This document shows, piece by piece, positions 50,061 through 58,445 of a stretch of DNA of 64,000 nt. The translations under genes and the position numbers were made by a program. The stretch covers positions 1 through 64,000 of the forward strand of contig CAJTVU010000008.1 in the NCBI GenBank assembly GCA_910580235.1. Direction: 5' to 3'. The DNA is from an uncultured Dorea sp. Its GTDB lineage: Bacteria > Bacillota > Clostridia > Lachnospirales > Lachnospiraceae. Every line of letters begins with the position of its first letter. Position 1 is the first letter of the stretch. A model generated the notes under the pieces. That model did no database searches, was not told where the DNA came from, and saw nothing but the letters and a program-made list of their open reading frames with translations.

Positions 50061-50097
50061 GCGGATATAATACAAAGGTGATACATAGTAAGTATAG

Positions 50098-50137
50098 AGG
50101 ATGCTTTTGGCGCCTGTGCGCGGAAAGCGTCCTTTTT
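50098..50137 (+). terminator. Rho-independent terminator of the ABC importer operon
   Basis: Outer AGGA/TCCT, then GCTTT/AAAGC and GCGC/GCGC form a stacked stem followed by TTTTT. It lies before the convergent acetyltransferase gene. Confidence 0.88.
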
Positions 50138-50158
50138 ATAATATGTTTATATCTGTCC

Positions 50159-50749
50159 TTATTGTTTTTTGGCATCTTTATCAAAATAACGTATTACTTT
50201 GCAAGGATTCCCTACTGCAACACAATTTGCAGGAATAGGACGGGTTACTACGCTTCCGGCTCCAATCACGCTGTTCTCCCCTATAGTCACTCCCGGAAGG
50301 AGGATGCAGCCGCCCCCAATCCAGGCGTTGTCCTTTATTTCCACCGGGCGGGCATAGGTCTTGAAAAATGTCGTCCCACGCTCTTTCCAGTCTGGTACAA
50401 GCCGCTCCTCTGGAAGAACAGGGTGGGAGGCCGTATAGATCTGTACATTCGACGCGATCATCACTTTATCGCCGATCCGGATAGGATTGTTGTCTACAAA
50501 AGTACAATTCATGCCGATGACCACATCATTTCCTATAAAGATATTCTTCCCATGATCGCAATGGAAGGGGGTGTCGATCCCCACATTTTCTCCGATGCCT
50601 CCTAACAGTTCCTGAAGAATAGCAGACCGCTTTTCTTTATCGCTATAGTCGGATGAATAATATTCCCGTGTTAATTGCCTTGTGCGGGCGATTAATTCTA
50701 GTGTGCTGCTGTCCGCGGTCTCTAAAAAATCACTTTCTTCATAATACAT
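50159..50749 (-). CDS. Sugar O-acetyltransferase (Maa/NodL/LacA type)
   Basis: 196 aa left-handed beta-helix acetyltransferase. Hexapeptide repeats are plain (IGENVGIDTPFHCDHGKNIFIGNDVVIGMNC, then VEIKDNAWIGGGCILLPGVTIGENSVIGAGSVVTRPIPANCVAVGNPCKVIR), with the catalytic His in TASHPV. An N-terminal Mac helix region precedes the repeats. It acetylates a sugar hydroxyl with acetyl-CoA. It is convergent with the sugar importer and downstream of an AraC regulator, from which a structured repeat separates it. Confidence 0.93.
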   Translation of the reverse strand: MYYEESDFLETADSSTLELIARTRQLTREYYSSDYSDKEKRSAILQELLGGIGENVGIDTPFHCDHGKNIFIGNDVVIGMNCTFVDNNPIRIGDKVMIASNVQIYTASHPVLPEERLVPDWKERGTTFFKTYARPVEIKDNAWIGGGCILLPGVTIGENSVIGAGSVVTRPIPANCVAVGNPCKVIRYFDKDAKKQ

Positions 50750-50778
50750 GTCTGGCCTCCTGTCTGAATCTTTTTTTC

Positions 50779-50847
50779 TATACCTATCCGGGCATCCCGC
50801 AATACATGCCCCTGCCGGGGCGGGCGGACTTCGTCCGGTAAGGCGTG
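50779..50847 (+). repeat. Structured intergenic repeat, family 1, copy C
   Basis: The best-formed copy: TATACCTATCCGGGCATCCC, GCAATACATGCCCC-tgcc-GGGGCGGGCGGAC-tt-cGTCCGGTAAGGCGTG. CCCC/GGGG, GGAC/GTCC and outer CCGG/CCGG pairings are all present. It lies between araC and the acetyltransferase gene, both minus strand. Confidence 0.8.
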
Positions 50848-50924
50848 ATTCTTGAGAGCCCTTTGAAAAAGGCTTGCTATTATTATAGTGCAGTTAGTAG
50901 AATGAAGATATCTTATTTCTGACT

Positions 50925-51836
50925 TTATATATCACGATCCTGCCATCTTTCTCGATATTCTGAAGGCGTACAGTGTGCATATTCTCGAAAGACTTTCCCG
51001 AAATAACTGCTGCTCCCAAGGCCGCATGCGTGGCTAACAGCTGTAATAGGCTCTTTTCCTCTTGCCAGCATCTGGCACGCAATCTGCAAGCGATAGTTTT
51101 TTATATATTCTGCAGGCGTCATATGGAGGCAATTATGGAACACTCTGAAGCACTCGCGCTCGCTTAAGTATGCCGCCGCCGCAAGTTCCGGGATGGAGAT
51201 TTTTTCAGAATAATGCTCGTGAATATAGATCAGCATTAATTTTATTTTGTCGTTGCTCTTATTATAGGCTCCGCCCTTAGCCAGCATAGGAGCCGCTTGC
51301 TCAAAAAGCAGCAGCCATATTTCCGACAGGGATTCACGCAGCTTTATTTCATATCCGAATTCTTTGCCTGAAAAGCGGAAGGCTTCCCGGATGAGCTTCA
51401 GGATCTCCTTCTGGGCTGCATTTTCAGGAAAAAGAGGAAGGATCTCAATTTGTGGGGCTGTCACAATAGGAGCAAAGTATTTTTGCTCTATCTTGCCTCC
51501 TTGCTCTCCGGCAAGCAAGGAGGCGTCAAAAATGTGGAGGATCGGGATGTTCTTCTCGGACTGAGATATTGCTTTTGTTGCGTGGAGCACATTTGAGTTT
51601 ACAAGGCCGCCGCTTCCGGCAGGGAAGCATACCTTCCCTCCGGGCGTGTAATACTCAAGAGCGCCGCTTTCCATGTAAAAGAGCTCCATTGCCTTGTGCC
51701 AGTGCCATGGCACAGAACGGCTTATGTACTTGTCAAGATACGCCCTTGAAGCAATATAGGGAAACTCATTTTCAAAATCGGGAAGCAATTCTTCCTTGCT
51801 TCCAGTATGAAATTCTATATTTTGTATATTTTTCAT
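50925..51836 (-). CDS. AraC-family transcriptional regulator
   Basis: 303 aa from ATG 51836, 9 nt after AGGAGG. The N-terminal cupin-like sensor domain (WHWHKAMELFYMESGALEYYTPGGKVCFPAGSGGLVNSN) and C-terminal double HTH (YSEKISIPELAAAAYLSERECFRVFHNCLHMTPAEYIKNYRLQIACQMLARG...SSSYFGKVFREYAHCTPSEYRE) are complete. Probably a sugar-responsive activator of neighbouring transport or modification genes. It is divergent from the CBM9-like gene across about 200 bp. Confidence 0.92.
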   Translation of the reverse strand: MKNIQNIEFHTGSKEELLPDFENEFPYIASRAYLDKYISRSVPWHWHKAMELFYMESGALEYYTPGGKVCFPAGSGGLVNSNVLHATKAISQSEKNIPILHIFDASLLAGEQGGKIEQKYFAPIVTAPQIEILPLFPENAAQKEILKLIREAFRFSGKEFGYEIKLRESLSEIWLLLFEQAAPMLAKGGAYNKSNDKIKLMLIYIHEHYSEKISIPELAAAAYLSERECFRVFHNCLHMTPAEYIKNYRLQIACQMLARGKEPITAVSHACGLGSSSYFGKVFREYAHCTPSEYRERWQDRDI

Positions 51837-52039
51837 GCCAGTCCACCTCCTATGCCTATGATACTGTACGAAAGTTTGTACCTGCTTAAGCATGAGCTTA
51901 ATATACGGCATGAGAGATGGCTTGTCAATGATGCCTTTGGCAGAGTGGGTTCGGGAAATTGTGAAAACAGTTGTGAAATCTTGTGTTTTATATGAGTGTT
52001 TGGTATATTTAGAAGTAAGAGAGACAGGAGGGGCAGCAT

Positions 52040-52651
52040 ATGAAAGTCAAAATTATTCAGAACGAAGCGCAGTTGGAGTCGCTAGAGCCGTTTTACGTAG
52101 ATAAGCTTCTGTGGGGAACGAAGAGCGTGCCGAAGACTTATGGCTATATCGGGTTTGTGCCTGGAGACGGATTCTGCCTTAAGATGGTGTGCGAAGAGAA
52201 AGAGCCTCTTCGACAATATTCCAAGGACATGGATCCTGTATACAGGGATAGTGCGATGGAGGCGTTCTTCTTATTTGAGCCAAGACGGGAGAACCTTGAA
52301 TCTTTGCCGTATATTAATTTAGAAGCAAATGCGAACGGCGCATTGCTGGCTGCATACGGACAGGAGCGCCTGTACAGGTCGTATTTCTCGCGGAAAGAAT
52401 ATAAGCAGTTCAAGTGCAGAGCTAAGATCAGAGAGAATGACTGGACGCTTTCTATAAAGCTTCCGATCCGCGTGCTGGAGCGGGTTTACGGGCCGTTGCA
52501 TCTTGGAGAGGGCAGCTCGTTTACTTGTAACTTCTACAAAATATCGGAGACGAAAGAGATTGAGCATTATGCGTCTTACTCGCGGATTGAATCCAAAGTG
52601 CCCAGCTTCCATCTCCCAGAGTTTTTTGAAAAAGCAGTTATTATGAAATAA
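52040..52651 (+). CDS. CBM9-like carbohydrate-binding family protein
   Basis: 203 aa, strong AGGAGG before ATG 52040. It resembles the CBM9_2/DOMON-like family: VYRDSAMEAFFLFEP, YINLEANANGALLAAYG, DWTLSIKLPIRVLERVYG, FTCNFYKISE. There is no signal peptide, so it is probably cytoplasmic, unlike xylanase-linked CBM9 modules. It is divergent from the AraC gene. A role in handling or sensing the imported sugar is inference. Confidence 0.78.
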   Translation: MKVKIIQNEAQLESLEPFYVDKLLWGTKSVPKTYGYIGFVPGDGFCLKMVCEEKEPLRQYSKDMDPVYRDSAMEAFFLFEPRRENLESLPYINLEANANGALLAAYGQERLYRSYFSRKEYKQFKCRAKIRENDWTLSIKLPIRVLERVYGPLHLGEGSSFTCNFYKISETKEIEHYASYSRIESKVPSFHLPEFFEKAVIMK

Positions 52652-52654
52652 ATT

Positions 52655-52686
52655 GGGGACGGGGTATTTTTATCCCGTCCCAGATT
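52655..52686. terminator. Family 2 palindrome acting as terminator
   Basis: GGGGACGGGGTA / TATCCCGTCCC with a T-rich loop and flank CAGATTAA, the same core as the repeat at 25172. It directly follows the CBM9-like stop codon. Confidence 0.78.
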
Positions 52687-52702
52687 AAGAGGAGAATTTG
52701 TT

Positions 52703-53266
52703 ATGAACAGAGAACAGGCGCACGAAATATTGATGAAATATATGAAGGGTGAAGAGTACATTGCTCATTCTTATGCGGCGGAAGCGATTATGAGAGGGCT
52801 CGCGAAGCGCCTTGCGCCGGACGAGGTGGAATACTGGGGGATCGTGGGGCTTCTCCATGACCTTGACGAAGAGCAGTGTGACTGGAGGAATGATATGAAG
52901 GTACACGGGCCGACTTCTGTGGAGATATTGAAGAAAGAGGGCATAGAAGATCCGATCCTATTCGATGCGATCCGCGCCCATAATCCAAAATGCGGCATGA
53001 AGGCGAGGACGAAGCTTCAATATTCTATATTGGCGGCGGATCCTATGAGCGGATTTGTGAAAGCGGTCGCACAGGTCTATCCAGATAAAAAGGTGGCGAG
53101 CGTAAAGCATAAGTCCGTTATGAAGCGGTTTAATGAGAGCCGATTTGCGGCCGGGGCCAACAGGGACTATATGGAATGCATCGAATTTACGGGCCTGAGC
53201 CTTGACGATCTGATAGATGTAGCCCTGGAGGAGATGACGGCTATTGCAGATAAGCTGGGGCTATAG
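52703..53266 (+). CDS. HD-domain phosphohydrolase
   Basis: 187 aa. Metal ligands: H in YIAHSYAAEAIMRG, HD in GLLHDLDEEQCDW, and a later H/D set (HGPTSVEILKK, IRAHNPK, ILAADPMSGFV). It resembles small HDIG-type hydrolases of Firmicutes that act on nucleotides or phosphate esters. Substrate unknown. RBS AGAGGAG. Last gene before the str operon promoter. Confidence 0.88.
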   Translation: MNREQAHEILMKYMKGEEYIAHSYAAEAIMRGLAKRLAPDEVEYWGIVGLLHDLDEEQCDWRNDMKVHGPTSVEILKKEGIEDPILFDAIRAHNPKCGMKARTKLQYSILAADPMSGFVKAVAQVYPDKKVASVKHKSVMKRFNESRFAAGANRDYMECIEFTGLSLDDLIDVALEEMTAIADKLGL

Positions 53267-53321
53267 AAGGTAAGCCGGATCACCAGGAAAGCTATTTTCA
53301 GGCGAAACCTTATGAAACCCC

Positions 53322-53350
53322 TTGACAATGGCGGAATTTCGTAATACACT
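53322..53350 (+). promoter_or_regulatory. str operon promoter (rpsL)
   Basis: TTGACA (53322-53327), 17 bp, TACACT (53345-53350), 149 bp before the rpsL start. The intervening leader is structured. Confidence 0.85.
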
Positions 53351-53371
53351 ATTCTGGCGTGCAGAAAAATG

Positions 53372-53435
53372 CATACCTTACCGGAGGAAGCCCCTTTGTC
53401 GCAAATATGCGGTGTGGGATGACCGGAAGGGTATG
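53372..53435 (+). promoter_or_regulatory. Structured rpsL leader element (inverted, diverged family 1 copy E)
   Basis: The arms CATACCTTACCGG (53372-53384) and CCGGAAGGGTATG (53423-53435) pair at 12 of 13 positions, and ATTTTTG follows like an attenuator. Read on the minus strand it shows CCGGTCATCCC and CCGGTAAGGTATG, the ends of the family 1 repeat. It is transcribed at the start of the rpsL-rpsG-fusA-tuf mRNA. Confidence 0.7.
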
Positions 53436-53498
53436 ATTTTTGTGTACCTATCATTCAGATACGAATGCAACTTATTATCATTATAGGAGGTGAAAAGA

Positions 53499-53918
53499 AT
53501 GCCAACATTTAACCAGTTAGTTAAGAAGGGACGTCAGACATCTGTAAAGAAGTCTACCGCTCCGGCACTCCAGAAAGGGTACAACTCTCTTAGAAAGAAA
53601 GCGACGAATGAGTCCGCTCCTCAGAAGAGAGGCGTATGTACGGCAGTTAAGACAGCCACGCCTAAGAAGCCGAATTCAGCTCTTAGGAAGATTGCCAGGG
53701 TCCGTCTTTCTAACGGTATCGAAGTGACAAGCTACATTCCAGGCGAAGGGCACAACCTTCAGGAGCACAGCGTTGTCCTGATCCGTGGAGGAAGAGTAAA
53801 AGACCTTCCAGGTACAAGATACCACATTATCCGTGGAACGCTTGACACAGCAGGCGTTGCAAAGAGAAGGCAGGCGCGTTCTAAATATGGCGCTAAGAGG
53901 CCGAAAGACGCGAAGTAG
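53499..53918 (+). CDS. rpsL: 30S ribosomal protein S12
   Basis: 139 aa: MPTFNQLVKKGRQTSVKKSTAP, KKPNSALRKIARVRLSNGIEVTSYIPGEGHNLQEHS and KDLPGTRYHIIRGTLDTAG, with Lys at the streptomycin-resistance positions (PKKPNSA, wild type). ATG 53499 lies 8 nt after AGGAGG. It controls decoding accuracy in the small subunit and starts the str operon. Confidence 0.97.
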   Translation: MPTFNQLVKKGRQTSVKKSTAPALQKGYNSLRKKATNESAPQKRGVCTAVKTATPKKPNSALRKIARVRLSNGIEVTSYIPGEGHNLQEHSVVLIRGGRVKDLPGTRYHIIRGTLDTAGVAKRRQARSKYGAKRPKDAK

Positions 53919-54115
53919 ATCCGAAAGCGCTCTGTAAGAGCGAACTGTAAGAAGGACTACCTTTTATTATTAAAGAATATTCACAAACAGAACTATGATG
54001 GAGTAAGTTGCGAGACATAGATGATCTATACTTATGTCCTTGCACTGCACAGTATCATTAGAACGACACATGTGAGTACCTGTGAATTAAATGAATGTTT
54101 AAGGAGGGAAGGAAC
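53919..54115 (+). other. Spacer between rpsL and rpsG
   Basis: 197 bp without a gene. Weak hairpins (AGCGCTCT...AGAGCGAA) and a possible extra promoter region near 54010-54055 (TTGCGA, TACTTA, CTTGCA) are seen but none is convincing. S7 autoregulates in other bacteria, so this spacer may be a translational control site. Confidence 0.4.
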
Positions 54116-54586
54116 GTGCCACGTAAAGGACATACTCAGAAAAGAGACGTATTAGCGGATCCGTTGTACAATAATAAAGTGGTAACAAAGCTTATCAATA
54201 ACATTATGTTAGACGGTAAGAAGGGTGTTGCACAGAAGATTGTATACGGAGCATTTGAAAGAGTTGCGGCAAAATCCGATAAGCCGGCGATCGAAGTATT
54301 TGAGGAGGCTATGAATAATATCATGCCTGTTCTCGAGGTTAAGGCAAGACGTATCGGTGGCGCGACATACCAGGTGCCGATCGAAGTAAGGGCAGAGAGA
54401 AGACAGGCTCTTGCACTTCGCTGGCTTACAATGTTCTCCCGCAAGAGAGGCGAGAAGACGATGGAAGAGAGATTGGCGAACGAGATTTTGGATGCGTCTA
54501 ATAACACAGGCGCAGCTGTAAAGCGTAAAGAAGACATGCATAAGATGGCAGAAGCGAATAAGGCATTTGCACATTACAGATTCTAG
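54116..54586 (+). CDS. rpsG: 30S ribosomal protein S7
   Basis: 156 aa, the standard length when started at GTG 54116 (PRKGHTQKRDVLADPLYNNKVV follows the start). AAGGAGGGAAGG stands just before. It binds 16S rRNA at the head and is the usual primary-binding and autoregulatory protein of the str operon. Confidence 0.97.
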   Translation: MPRKGHTQKRDVLADPLYNNKVVTKLINNIMLDGKKGVAQKIVYGAFERVAAKSDKPAIEVFEEAMNNIMPVLEVKARRIGGATYQVPIEVRAERRQALALRWLTMFSRKRGEKTMEERLANEILDASNNTGAAVKRKEDMHKMAEANKAFAHYRF

Positions 54587-54595
54587 GAGGCAACA

Positions 54596-56713
54596 ATGGC
54601 TGGAAGAGAATATCCATTGGATAGAACAAGAAATATCGGTATTATGGCGCATATTGATGCGGGTAAGACGACGACAACAGAGCGTATTCTCTACTATACC
54701 GGTGTTAACCACAAGATTGGCGATACTCACGAAGGAACTGCTACCATGGACTGGATGGAGCAGGAACAGGAGAGAGGCATCACAATTACTTCTGCTGCTA
54801 CGACATGTCACTGGACACTGCAGGAAAACTGCAAGCCGAAAGAAGGCGCACAGGAGCATCGTATTAATATTATTGATACCCCGGGACACGTTGACTTCAC
54901 AGTAGAAGTAGAGAGGTCGCTTCGTGTGCTTGACGGTGCGGTAGGCGTATTCTGCGCGAAGGGCGGAGTCGAGCCCCAGTCAGAGAACGTATGGCGTCAG
55001 GCGGACACATACAACGTGCCGAGAATGGCCTTCATTAATAAGATGGACATTCTGGGAGCAGATTTCTACGGGGCAGTAGAACAGATTAAGACGAGGCTGG
55101 GGAAGAATGCAGTCTGCATCCAGCTCCCGATCGGAAAAGAGGATGATTTCAAGGGAGTCGTTGACTTGTTTGAAATGAAAGCCTATATTTACAATGACAA
55201 CAAGGGCGAGGATATTTCCATTGAGGACATTCCAGACGATATGAAAGATGACGCAGAGCTCTACCGCACAGAGCTGGTGGAGAAGATCTGTGAGATGGAC
55301 GACGATCTTATGATGGAATATCTGGAGGGCGAGGAGCCTTCCATGGAGACGCTGAAAGCAACGCTGAGAAAAGCCACATGCGAGTGTACGGCGGTTCCGG
55401 TCTGCTGTGGGACGGCTTACAGGAATAAGGGCGTGCAGAAGCTGCTGGACGCAGTTATCGAGTTCATGCCGTCGCCGTTAGACATCCCGCCGATCCAGGG
55501 CGTTGATGAGGATGGGAATGATGTTGTGAGACATTCTTCCGATGAGGAGCCGTTCTCAGCCCTTGCATTTAAGATCATGACAGACCCATTTGTCGGTAAG
55601 CTGGCATATTTCCGCGTGTATTCCGGCACAATGAATTCTGGTTCTTACGTGCTGAATGCATCGAAAGGAAAGAAAGAGCGTGTAGGGCGTATCTTGCAGA
55701 TGCACGCAAATAAAAGAGCGGAGCTTGACAAAGTATATTCTGGAGATATAGCTGCTGCGATCGGATTTAAGTTCACATCGACAGGCGATACACTCTGCGA
55801 CGAGCGGAATCCGGTAATTCTGGAGTCTATGGAGTTCCCGGAGCCGGTTATTGAGCTGGCTATCGAGCCGAAGACAAAGGCTTCCCAGGGCAAGCTTGGC
55901 GAGTCTCTTGCGAAGCTTGCAGAAGAGGATCCGACGTTCCGCGCGCACACAGATCAGGAGACGGGACAGACGATCATCGCTGGAATGGGCGAGCTCCATC
56001 TGGAGATCATCGTAGACAGGCTTCTGCGTGAATTCAAGGTTGAGGCGAATGTCGGCGCGCCGCAGGTTGCTTATAAGGAAGCATTTACGAAAGCGGTCGA
56101 GGTTGACAGCAAGTATGCGAAACAGTCAGGCGGGCGTGGACAGTACGGACATTGTAAAGTTAAGTTCGAGCCTATGGATATCAATGGCGAGGAGACGTTC
56201 CAGTTCGAGTCCACTGTAGTCGGAGGAGCGATCCCGAAGGAATATATCCCGAAGATAGGGGAAGGTATCGAGGAGGCTATGCAGTCTGGCATTCTTGGAG
56301 GATTCCCGGTCGTGGGCGTGAAAGCGAACGTATACGACGGATCTTATCACGAGGTAGACTCAAGCGAGATGGCGTTCCACATCGCAGGCTCTCTGGCATT
56401 TAAAGATGCTATGAAGAAGGCTGATCCGATCCTCTGCGAGCCGATCATGAAGGTTGAAGTAACGATGCCGGAAGAGTATATGGGCGATGTGATCGGTGAT
56501 ATCAACTCACGCCGCGGACGTATCGAAGGCATGGACGACCTGGGCGGAGGAAAGATCGTGCGTGGATTCGTTCCGCTGTCCGAGATGTTCGGATATTCTA
56601 CAGATCTTCGTTCCAGGACACAGGGACGCGGGAACTATTCAATGTTCTTTGAGAAGTATGAGCAAGTTCCGAAATCTGTGCAGGAGAAAGTACTGTCAAA
56701 CAAGAATGCGTAA
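54596..56713 (+). CDS. fusA: Elongation factor G
   Basis: 705 aa, full-length five-domain GTPase. G1 AHIDAGKTT, G2 region RGITITSAAT, G3 DTPGHVDFT, G4 NKMDI; domain IV/V motifs SGGRGQYGHCK and GRIEGMDDLGGG. It catalyses ribosomal translocation and, with RRF, recycling. It starts 9 nt after rpsG. Confidence 0.98.
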   Translation: MAGREYPLDRTRNIGIMAHIDAGKTTTTERILYYTGVNHKIGDTHEGTATMDWMEQEQERGITITSAATTCHWTLQENCKPKEGAQEHRINIIDTPGHVDFTVEVERSLRVLDGAVGVFCAKGGVEPQSENVWRQADTYNVPRMAFINKMDILGADFYGAVEQIKTRLGKNAVCIQLPIGKEDDFKGVVDLFEMKAYIYNDNKGEDISIEDIPDDMKDDAELYRTELVEKICEMDDDLMMEYLEGEEPSMETLKATLRKATCECTAVPVCCGTAYRNKGVQKLLDAVIEFMPSPLDIPPIQGVDEDGNDVVRHSSDEEPFSALAFKIMTDPFVGKLAYFRVYSGTMNSGSYVLNASKGKKERVGRILQMHANKRAELDKVYSGDIAAAIGFKFTSTGDTLCDERNPVILESMEFPEPVIELAIEPKTKASQGKLGESLAKLAEEDPTFRAHTDQETGQTIIAGMGELHLEIIVDRLLREFKVEANVGAPQVAYKEAFTKAVEVDSKYAKQSGGRGQYGHCKVKFEPMDINGEETFQFESTVVGGAIPKEYIPKIGEGIEEAMQSGILGGFPVVGVKANVYDGSYHEVDSSEMAFHIAGSLAFKDAMKKADPILCEPIMKVEVTMPEEYMGDVIGDINSRRGRIEGMDDLGGGKIVRGFVPLSEMFGYSTDLRSRTQGRGNYSMFFEKYEQVPKSVQEKVLSNKNA

Positions 56714-56746
56714 GCAGGCGCAATTAAAATTAAATAGTAAAAAGTC

Positions 56747-56775
56747 TTGAAAAACTGGCTCATTTGAAATATAAT
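56747..56775 (+). promoter_or_regulatory. Separate promoter of tuf
   Basis: TTGAAA (56747-56752), 17 bp, TATAAT (56770-56775), 34 nt after the fusA stop; gives extra EF-Tu beyond str operon read-through. Confidence 0.8.
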
Positions 56776-56844
56776 CAGAGTTAGTGAGCAAACGTAAAAT
56801 ATTAAAATTGCCGTTTAGGCGCTATAATAAGGAGGATATTCAAA

Positions 56845-58032
56845 ATGGCAAAGGCTAAATTTGAAAGAAACAAACCGCATTGTAATATCGGTACTATCGG
56901 TCACGTTGACCATGGTAAGACAACTCTTACAGCTGCTATCACAAAAGTACTGGCAGAGAGAGTTGAAGGTAACGCAGTAGTAGATTTCGAGAACATTGAC
57001 AAGGCTCCGGAAGAGAGAGAGCGTGGTATCACGATTTCTACAGCGCACGTTGAGTATGAGACAGAGAACCGCCACTATGCACATGTTGACTGTCCGGGAC
57101 ATGCTGACTACGTTAAGAACATGATCACGGGAGCAGCGCAGATGGATGGCGCTATCCTCGTAGTTGCTGCGACTGACGGCGTTATGGCTCAGACAAAAGA
57201 GCACATCCTGCTCTCTCGTCAGGTAGGCGTTCCTTATATCGTTGTATTCCTTAACAAGTGCGATATGGTTGATGATGAAGAGCTTATCGAGCTTGTAGAG
57301 ATGGAAGTAACAGAGCAGTTAGAGGAATATGAGTTCACAGACTGCCCGATCGTTAAAGGTTCCGCGCTTAAGGCTCTTGAGGATCCGTCAGGCGAGTGGG
57401 GCGATAAGATCATGGAGCTTATGGCTACAGTTGACGAGTATATCCCGGATCCAAAGCGTGCTACAGATCAGCCGTTCCTTATGCCTGTAGAGGACGTATT
57501 CTCTATTACAGGACGTGGAACAGTTGCTACAGGTAGAGTAGAGCGTGGCGTCCTTCATGTATCTGACGAAGTAGAGATCGTTGGTATCCATGAGGAAGTT
57601 AAGAAGACAGTCGTAACAGGTGTTGAGATGTTCCGTAAGCTTCTTGACGAGGCTCAGGCTGGCGACAACATCGGCGCTCTTCTCCGTGGCGTTCAGAGAA
57701 CAGAGATTGAAAGAGGCCAGGTTCTTATCAAACCAGGCACAGTTAAATGCCATAAGAAATTTACGGCTCAGGTATACGTTTTGACAAAGGACGAGGGTGG
57801 ACGTCATACTCCGTTCTTCAACAACTACCGTCCACAGTTCTACTTCAGGACAACAGACGTTACAGGCGTATGTAACCTTCCAGACGGTATCGAGATGTGC
57901 ATGCCTGGCGATAACGTAGAGATGACAGTTGAGCTGATCCATCCAGTAGCTATGGAGCAGGGTCTTACATTCGCTATCCGTGAGGGTGGTCGTACAGTAG
58001 GTTCTGGAAGGGTTGCTACAATCATTGAGTAA
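56845..58032 (+). CDS. tuf: Elongation factor Tu
   Basis: 395 aa: GHVDHGKTTL (G1), RGITISTAHVEY (G2), DCPGHADYVKNM (G3), NKCDMVDD (G4), and C-terminal domains ending GRTVGSGRVATIIE. It delivers aminoacyl-tRNA to the ribosome. RBS AGGAGG. Codon choice differs from neighbours, as expected for very high expression. Last gene of the str block. Confidence 0.98.
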   Translation: MAKAKFERNKPHCNIGTIGHVDHGKTTLTAAITKVLAERVEGNAVVDFENIDKAPEERERGITISTAHVEYETENRHYAHVDCPGHADYVKNMITGAAQMDGAILVVAATDGVMAQTKEHILLSRQVGVPYIVVFLNKCDMVDDEELIELVEMEVTEQLEEYEFTDCPIVKGSALKALEDPSGEWGDKIMELMATVDEYIPDPKRATDQPFLMPVEDVFSITGRGTVATGRVERGVLHVSDEVEIVGIHEEVKKTVVTGVEMFRKLLDEAQAGDNIGALLRGVQRTEIERGQVLIKPGTVKCHKKFTAQVYVLTKDEGGRHTPFFNNYRPQFYFRTTDVTGVCNLPDGIEMCMPGDNVEMTVELIHPVAMEQGLTFAIREGGRTVGSGRVATIIE

Positions 58033-58073
58033 TCTCACGAAAGCTTTGAGCTAAGCGCATAAAAGGCGATAAT

Positions 58074-58116
58074 AATAGGGACTCCAAGTTTAACTTGGAC
58101 GTCCCTATTTTATTGC
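58074..58116 (+). terminator. Rho-independent terminator after tuf
   Basis: Stacked inverted repeats AATAGGGAC/GTCCCTATT and TCCAAGT/ACTTGGA with a TTA loop, followed by TTTTATT. Confidence 0.9.
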
Positions 58117-58191
58117 CTCTGCGGGCATTTAGAGAATGCCCGTGACCGAGGAAATGTGAAACATTTTCGAGGTGCGCTTGGTGGTAATATG

Positions 58192-58223
58192 GGGCTTTCT
58201 TAAAGATGAGGAAGCCCTTTCTT
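58192..58223 (+). terminator. Second hairpin downstream of tuf
   Basis: GGGCTTTCT/AGGAAGCCC (one G-T pair) with an 8-nt loop, then TTTCTT. With two further hairpins (GGGCATT/AATGCCC and GAAATGT/ACATTTTC between 58128 and 58170) it fills the 58117-58230 gap. No gene seen; a small RNA cannot be excluded. Confidence 0.6.
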
Positions 58224-58252
58224 AAATTTTGCAACAGTGAAAAAGTGGAAAG

Positions 58253-58271
58253 CGGTGCCAAAACGGTGCCA
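58253..58271. repeat. Tandem 8-bp repeat CGGTGCCA
   Basis: Two exact copies 3 nt apart. The same layout is seen at 27216 and 28773 and resembles integrase arm-type sites. It lies at the left edge of the decayed island that follows tuf. Confidence 0.45.
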
Positions 58272-58318
58272 TAAAGTAGAAATTTTATGAAGTTTGATTA
58301 TGTATCAGAGAAAATACT

Positions 58319-58347
58319 TTGACATATTCATAGTATAGTGTTAATAT
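58319..58347 (+). promoter_or_regulatory. Promoter of the putative antitoxin RNA
   Basis: TTGACA (58319-58324), 17 bp, TAATAT (58342-58347), pointing toward the toxin gene's 3' end, with no open reading frame behind it. Confidence 0.8.
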
Positions 58348-58353
58348 GATTAT

Positions 58354-58445
58354 AGAAAGGGCGCTACCGATAGACGGTTAGCCCGGTATATAAGTGAAAC
58401 AAAAATTGCCGCTTAGTTTACCAGACAGGGCGGCTATTTTTGTGA
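58354..58445 (+). ncRNA. Putative type I antitoxin RNA (RatA-like, tail-to-tail antisense)
   Basis: A short transcript is expected from the promoter at 58319, starting with a GGGC...GCCC hairpin (58369-58384) and ending at the GCCGC/GCGGC stem-loop with TATTTTT (58408-58440). Its 3' part is antisense to the last codons and terminator of the toxin mRNA, as in TxpA/RatA. Ends are estimates. Confidence 0.65.

Noticed and set aside
58117..58230. Conserved small RNA downstream of tuf
   Set aside because: Three hairpins are visible but no promoter could be placed and no known RNA family was recognised.
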